The notes beneath the pieces are model-generated. The model saw nothing but the letters and a program-made list of their open reading frames with translations. It ran no database searches and was not told the DNA's origin. A program made the translations under genes and the position numbers. A stretch of 64,000 bases of DNA from Pseudophaeomoniella oleicola (lineage: Eukaryota > Ascomycota > Eurotiomycetes > Phaeomoniellales > Phaeomoniellaceae): the NCBI GenBank assembly GCA_003868215.1, contig QWDQ01000007.1:620001-684000 (forward strand), given 5' to 3'. Below, one piece after another: positions 58,421 through 64,000 of the stretch. Numbering within the stretch: the first letter of the stretch is position 1; every line of letters begins with the position of its first letter.

Positions 58421-59191
58421 TGAACGGATGAGGATCTCGGTAATTCAATCAGCTAGTAACAGCATGGGCAGCTAAGGTTGCGGTCAGCTTTTCGGTTCGC
58501 TGCGGCGACAGATGTTTAGATGGATATTGAAACGTGGCCCAAGCCTTTTGGGCGTTTGGTTGGCATGTTGGCAATCTTTTTTGATGGGAAGGTATTGTTT
58601 AGTCTGCGGCTTCTGATACCCAGGCATACCTATGGTATTCTACGATACCAAAGGCTAGTCGGATTTACTGACTACCTATTCATGTATTCCGGCTCCTTTG
58701 TAGTACCTCGTACCTGCAGCGTACCCTTTGAGAGCGGGTCACGAATTATGAATATGCGCTTCTCCTTGTCCAGAATCGACTTCACCTATCATCGACACTG
58801 CCCTCTTGCTGCACGATTACATATCTCGCAGACCTCGTCTCTCATAATCGCAGCTAGTACTCACTAGGATGAGAATATCATCAACTTGGTCTGAACAATT
58901 GTAGCGTCTGAGAAGCGTTGTTCATGATGAAGCGTATAGTCTCCTATTTCGTACTGGGCCGATGACCGCCGCGGCGTGCTACGGCAATTTCGGGATAGAA
59001 TAACAAAATCATCTCGGCTGGAGTTACAGTAACGCGCGATCCGAAAACAAGAATAGTAATCACCTGCCAGGTACATCCATACCTCCAGTCATACTACCAT
59101 CCTAACATCCTGCAATAGAGGAATGGATCGTTACTGTAATGGCAGAAGATGTCAGGCTTGAATTGAATAGAGAATCTTAGAATATACGCTC
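58421..59191. other. Intergenic region between RasGEF and ARH1
   Basis: About 770 bases: RasGEF 3' flank and ARH1 promoter. Two short ORFs lack domain or composition support. Nothing else is seen. Confidence 0.45.
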
Positions 59192-60863
59192 ATGAAGATG
59201 GCAAGCCAAAGATGCGTCATCTCTACGCTGGCTGGAATCCGAGATCTTCGTGTCTTCAGAGACTCTTTGACAAAGAGACCGAAACCCCATGTCTATGCAG
59301 CTTTACGACACCGACCTTACAGCCATGCCGTACAAGCCAGGAGAAATCCATTTCGCGTTGCCATAGTTGGTTCTGGACCGGCGGGTTTCTACGCAGCAGC
59401 AAAGCTCATAGAGAAAAACAATGACACCCTCGTGGACATGTACGAGCAATTACCGGTCCCATTCGGGCTTGTACGGTTTGGGGTTGCACCAGACCACCCT
59501 GAAGTAAAGGTACTCATCATCTTCCTTCACCTCATGGCGGTCCTGCGAATCCACTGACATTCCACAGAACTGCCAAGATCGGTTTTCAGAAGTGGCAGAG
59601 TCGAGTCGATTCAACTTCATCGGCAATGTCCATTTGGGGTACGATATACCACTTCGGATTCTACAACCTCACTACGACGCGATTCTGTTCGCATACGGGG
59701 CTTCTAAAGACAGAGAGCTGGGGCTCCCAGGAGAGAGGGAGACTGAGCGGATCTACTCTGCTCGAGCATTTGTCGGTTGGTACAATGGTCTCCCCGAATA
59801 TCGGCACCTTGACCCCGACCTTACGTCAGGTGAAGATGCGATAATCATTGGCCAGGGAAATGTTGCCCTAGATGTTGCCCGTGCGTTGCTCACCGATGTG
59901 GATGTCTTGCGAAGGACGGACATGACAGATTATGCGCTTGCCACTCTAGCAAAAAGCAGGGTCAGAAGTGTCCGTATCATCGGACGTCGTGGTCCCGTCC
60001 AAGCCGCATTCACGATCAAAGAGGTCCGAGAATTGATGCAACTTCCTGTATTCAACAAGACCACGATTGATATCCCGGATGCCGACATCGCGTCTTTGCC
60101 TCGCCCCACAAAACGAATTCTGCAGCTTTTGAAAAAAGGTCAGACGTCGCAGGTCCCCGTAGAAGCCACATCTCAAACACCGAAGTCCTGGTCCCTAGAC
60201 TTTTTGCTCTCGCCGCACGCTCTCAGTCACAATGATCAATCTTCTCCGAATACGTTGACTTCCGTTACCTTCACCCGCAACAGCTTAGTCTCATCTCTCG
60301 ATCCTTCCTCGCCATTAAACTATGAGGAATACCCACCAACTCTCACTCTCCCTTGTACAACGCTCTTCCGCTCCATTGGGTACAAGTCTACTTCAATACC
60401 TGGTCTCCGCGACCTCGGCATAACCTTCGACGAACGAAGAGGTATCATACCGAACGACCCGTCTGGCCGCATTATCTCCAAGGGAGAATCAGGACAAGAG
60501 ATTCCACTGCCCGGTTTATACGCGGCGGGTTGGGTGAAGCGTGGACCAACGGGTGTCATCGCTAGTACGATGACTGATGCGTTCGTGACCGCGGAAGCTA
60601 TGCTGGGGGATTGGGAGGCAAAAATACGACAATATAGGGGCACAAGTGGAACTACGACAACAGCGGCCAGTACCGCCGGAGACAAGAAGGGCGGCTGGGA
60701 GGGCGTGAGAGCTGACGCGCAGGGCGAAGGCCTCACATTGCGGACCGTCGACTGGGAAGGTTGGAAGAAGATCGATCGAGTGGAAATAGAAAGGGGAAAG
60801 GCCAAGGGAAAACCGCGGGAGAAGTTTGGGAGCGTCGAAGAGATGTTGGAGATCTTGCAGTGA
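59192..60863 (+). CDS. ARH1: Mitochondrial NADPH:adrenodoxin/ferredoxin oxidoreductase
   Basis: Two exons, 59192-59509 and 59568-60863, with a 58-nt intron (GTACTC donor, CACTGAC branch, CACAG), give 537 residues. A basic presequence of about 45 residues is followed by the FAD site '[17 protein letters not shown]'. Then come '[20 protein letters not shown]', '[15 protein letters not shown]', the NADPH site '[17 protein letters not shown]', '[20 protein letters not shown]' and the FAD-closing '[19 protein letters not shown]'. Arh1 passes electrons from NADPH to the mitochondrial ferredoxin Yah1, for Fe-S cluster, haem A and coenzyme Q biosynthesis. The C-terminal part holds a low-complexity Thr/Ala/Gly insert ('[17 protein letters not shown]'), lineage-specific. 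The intron junction PEVK|NCQDRF preserves the conserved block. It lies between and co-oriented with the RasGEF and P450 genes. Confidence 0.94.
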
Positions 60864-61605
60864 AATAAGTACTCTTGTTGGAACGCACCGGAGCTCCCCC
60901 AATCCCCGGGGTAGAGTCATACCAGACATACCAGATGTACCAAAAGGAGAAGGCAGATAATCCATATAGAATGAAAGAGCAGTCTATTTTACCATGGAGT
61001 TACTTCTCTAACGTTTACCCAACAGTAGATGAGTGAGATTTTTCACGCCGAGGGGCACTTTGATGTCCACTCATGAAACTTCCCGTAGAACGCAGTGAGG
61101 ATGCACTATAACTTAGAGACGTCTCGAACATCTCCGGTGTTTAAGTATCTCGAACCGTTACTGGGCTTGCAATTCTCTCTCGCGCGCGCTCTCGTGCGCA
61201 CCCTTTTTCTCTCTCCCTCTTTCTTCTTCTCCGTGTCTCTACTTATATCGGACGATAGCGTAATGAGTTGGAACTTTGATACTCCACCATACCTATCGTG
61301 GTATTTGGTTACGGGCGGGAAAAAGAATGTTGGTTTATGCGATGGAGATGGCCGCATTGCTTGGCGCTCGCTCCGATAGCGATATCTATGACTTCTGGTA
61401 TTAATAGGATGCCATTCTTTGGACTCGAGATAGCGTGCGTGTATATGGATTGACAGCATTCTTTATCGAGTTTCCGTTTCTTTCCTTTCTAACCCGCCGA
61501 ATTCCATTTCTTTTTTGTGTCCCAGCTTGAAGTAGAGAGTAGGGGTATAGATTTGGCGCCTTTGAGATATAAGAGAATTGGTTGCCTGACGAATCCCATA
61601 AAGAG
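60864..61605. other. Intergenic region between ARH1 and the P450 gene
   Basis: About 740 bases: ARH1 3' flank and P450 promoter. It includes an alternating CTCTCTCGCGCGCGCTCTCG tract near 61174-61200 followed by a C/T-rich stretch to about 61240. No supported ORF. Confidence 0.45.
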
Positions 61606-63288
61606 ATGGCGAGCTCACTTCAACTGTTGCTGGCATGTCTAGCCATATTCGCTGCCATCTACAAATTCCTCATCTACCCGCAATACGTCAGCCCGTTGTC
61701 AAAGATCCCGCGTGCACATTGGTCGTCGGCGATATCGCCGTGCTGGATACTGTGGCAGAGGTTCAGTCAAAAGGGAAACAGAGCGACGCACGCCGCCCAT
61801 GAGAGATTGGGGCCGATAGTGCTTCTGGGACCGCGGGAGATTTCGATCAATTGTGTCAATGGGGGCATCAAGACGGTATATTCGGGGAATTTTGAAAAGC
61901 ATGAGTGGTATGCGAGGCAGTTTCCTGCTTATGGGTAGGTACCCCTCCGTATGTGCTTGCATGCCTTGGACAAATCAATGCTTGAATTATGATGCCGGTG
62001 ACTGACTGATGTGGATATGCGCAGTAAGGAGCAGATGTTTTCGATGGTCCACAACAAAGCCCATTCCAACAGGAAAAGGATGATGTCGAACATTTATTCG
62101 AAATCTGTGTTGCAGTCCTCCCCACAAGTCGAGGCAAACTCGAAGATCCTCATGTCGACAAGACTGTTCCCGTATATCCAGAAGGCTGCTACCACCGGAG
62201 CCTCAGTTGATGTTTGGAGTATGAATACCGGATTCACGATGGACTTCATGACGGCTTACCAATTCGGTCTCGCTGTTGGCACCAAGTGGGCGTTGAACGA
62301 GGACGAACGAAATCGCATGATGAAGCAGTGGGCAGATCGAAAACCGTTCGAATTTTACAGGGCAGAAGTACCGAGACTTTGCGATTTTTTGAAGCGTCTT
62401 GGTATCAAGCTGTTGCCAGAATCCTTGGAGGATGCTAATGAGTCCTTTGATGAACTGAATTTGAAAATGTGCGATGGGGCGGAGAAGTATCTCGGTCCTT
62501 CGGAAAACGTCGGAGATGAACCGGTTGTGTATAAGCAATTGAAGACTTCCATGACGAAGTTCATCGAGAAAGGAGGAGTGAAAGACCCCGAAGCAGGTCT
62601 TCAACCGATGACGCAGGACGAGCAGAGATTGGAAGTTGCTTCGGAAATGCTAGACCACCTCGGAGCTGGCCATGAAACTAGCGCTATTTGCCTGACATAC
62701 TTGCAGTGGGAGATGTGCAGACACCCAGAATGGCAGACTAAGCTCCGGGAAGAGCTCATTGGATTGTCCCCCTCAATCGTGTGGCCTCCGAAGACAACAG
62801 ATGAATTCGATCTTCCCTCCCCTAAATCTATCGATGAGCTTCCGATTCTGCACGCCATCCTCATGGAGACATTGAGGTTGCACGCACCAATTCCCGGACT
62901 TGAGCCAAGAATGACCCCATCTCAACCTTGCACTCTTGCTGGGTATCCCAACATACCCCCGAACGTCCGAGTCGAGGCTCAGCCTTATTCACTGCATCGG
63001 AACGCGGACGTTTTCCCCGACCCTGAATCATGGTCACCCGAGAGGTGGTTGTTACCAGCAGAGTCCGAACAACTAAGAGAAATGTTACGCTGGTTCTGGG
63101 CTTTTGGAAGTGGTGGACGCATGTGCATTGGCTCTAACCTTGCAATACAAGAGATGAAGTTGGTTGTTGCTGCAATATACACCAACTATAAGACTGAGAT
63201 CGTAGATGACGATGGCATCGAGGAACTTGACTCCTATACTACGAGGCCCGTCAGCAACAAACTTATCTTGAGGTTCGCTCCTGTCTAG
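61606..63288 (+). CDS. Cytochrome P450 monooxygenase (membrane-bound, fungal class II)
   Basis: Two exons, 61606-61934 and 62025-63288, with a 90-nt intron (GTAGGT donor, CTGAC branches, GCAG), give 530 residues. An N-terminal membrane anchor (about 4-22, 'LQLLLACLAIFAAIYKFLIY') is followed by the proline-rich 'PLSKIPRAHW' region. Then come the C-helix basic stretch, the I-helix oxygen-binding GAGHETS (about 321), the K-helix ETLR (about 390), the PERW motif and the haem loop 'FWAFGSGGRMCIGSNLA' with Cys at about 476. All catalytic elements are present, so it should be active. Substrate and CYP family cannot be told from the sequence. It stands alone here with no polyketide or peptide synthase beside it, so a secondary-metabolism cluster is not shown, although the right edge is close. 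The start is the first ATG. The frame upstream lacks another. Confidence 0.92.
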
Positions 63289-64000
63289 CCTGTGGGCGTT
63301 GTTTGTACAAAATCAGACCAGGAAAATGTCATGAAGACGAGGAAACGCAGTTATTATGTCCCATTGCCTGTGTGCTCACTTGCCGTCTGAATAGAGAGTT
63401 GCAATAATCCCAGGGGTAGGGGTAGGGTCCTCTTCAAGGTGGCCCGCGGGGAAGATCATTCCAAGCTTAGCAAAAAGGGGATCATTACAATGGCTTAGTT
63501 AAAACTAAAACTTTAGTTAAAGCATAGGTTCTCCTTTGATCCAAGTAATGGGTCCAACCCCGTTAACGCTCAAGACGTAGCCACATTATTTGTGATAACG
63601 GTCTATCCCAAACCATCGATGACATATGGACATGCGATTCCAGTAAAGGGGACACACGTATTCTAGGGAGCTCCAGTAATACAAGCGAAGAAAGGACATT
63701 CAACCTCTCTGAGATGCGATGGGTATTGTATCGTAGTCTCGAAGCGAAAGAAGACTACCCCTGTCACTTTAGCGGTTAATCTCCAAACGCGTCTCGTCTA
63801 AACTCCAAACTACGACCGGGCGCGCACCGATCATTCAGCTCAATGTCCCCTAAACTTTTTTGGGCGACCGTCGTCAACTGGTGCCTTTCAAGACACATTC
63901 TTTGAAATTGACGACTTGGGCCTCTGCACTGGGATACGGAGAGCAGTTTTGTACTTGTGTTCTTCACGCTTTGAGCTCACTCATCATAGCTGCACCAACG
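63289..64000. other. Right-edge region downstream of the P450 gene
   Basis: No supported gene in the last 700 bases. A GGGGTAGGGGTAGGG stretch near 63414-63429 is G-rich but not a telomere repeat. TTAGTTAAAAC/TTTAGTTAAAG near 63494-63520 is a short imperfect repeat. Confidence 0.4.

Noticed and set aside
61582-61605. Eight-codon upstream extension of the P450
   Set aside because: It would need a TTG start. The ATG at 61606 puts the membrane anchor at the usual place.
63412-63430. G-rich run resembling an interstitial telomere
   Set aside because: It reads GGGGTA twice then GGG, not TTAGGG repeats, and is too short.

Overview
The window looks like nuclear DNA of a filamentous ascomycete (Pezizomycotina). 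The evidence is short introns (about 45-150 nt) with GTAAGT/GTATGT-like donors, CTAAC/CTGAC branch points and CAG/TAG acceptors. It also carries typical filamentous-fungal genes: a siroheme plus Rieske nitrite reductase, a molybdopterin/cyt b5/FAD nitrate reductase, a LIS1/PAC1 homologue, a Spo7 homologue and an ATG-only first exon in a ribosomal protein gene. I cannot place it to class from sequence alone. I found 18 protein-coding genes that I can support, one doubtful small ORF, no convincing tRNA or rRNA, no CRISPR, and no recognisable transposon or virus-derived coding sequence.

Layout. 0-12.6 kb: a mitochondrial-type PPR protein (+), an Ict1/Cld1/ABHD5-like alpha/beta hydrolase (-), the Spo7 regulatory subunit of the Nem1 phosphatase (+) and a four-TM fungal membrane protein with a long disordered tail (-). 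12.6-20.5 kb: a gene-free stretch of nearly 8 kb, rich in CTACCTAC-type motifs, leading into a four-finger C2H2 transcription factor (+). 22.9-30.1 kb: the nitrate-assimilation pair, nitrite reductase then nitrate reductase, both on the minus strand in tandem, each preceded by the same TCCGCGGA palindrome. 32-40.7 kb: a dense housekeeping block with ribosomal protein eS8 (+), PAC1/LIS1 (-), an XMAP215/Stu2-family TOG protein (+) and ribosomal protein eL8 (-). PAC1 and the TOG gene are head to head. 41.7-44.5 kb: a PSP1-domain protein (-). 44.5-48 kb: gene-free, with many TACTACGTAGTA-type palindromes. 48-51.1 kb: the Fe-S carrier NFU1 (-), head to head with a HIT zinc-finger protein (+), then an unrecognised protein (-). 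51.1-54.8 kb: gene-poor. 54.8-63.3 kb: a Ras-like-GTPase/RasGEF fusion (+), mitochondrial adrenodoxin-reductase homologue ARH1 (+) and a cytochrome P450 (+).

How genes work together: nitrate reductase and nitrite reductase catalyse the two successive steps nitrate to nitrite to ammonium and share candidate NIT4/NirA and GATA-factor sites. PAC1 and the TOG protein both act at microtubule plus ends. NFU1 and ARH1 both belong to mitochondrial Fe-S biogenesis (ARH1 supplies electrons, NFU1 delivers clusters), although they lie about 10 kb apart.

The most unusual signals are the dispersed perfect 12-bp palindromes confined to gene gaps, the paired TCCGCGGA sites, the GTPase-RasGEF fusion with stop-free frame-preserving introns, and the divergent PAC1/TOG pair. 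No single clearly undescribed system is evident. Most of the window is ordinary fungal housekeeping and primary metabolism.
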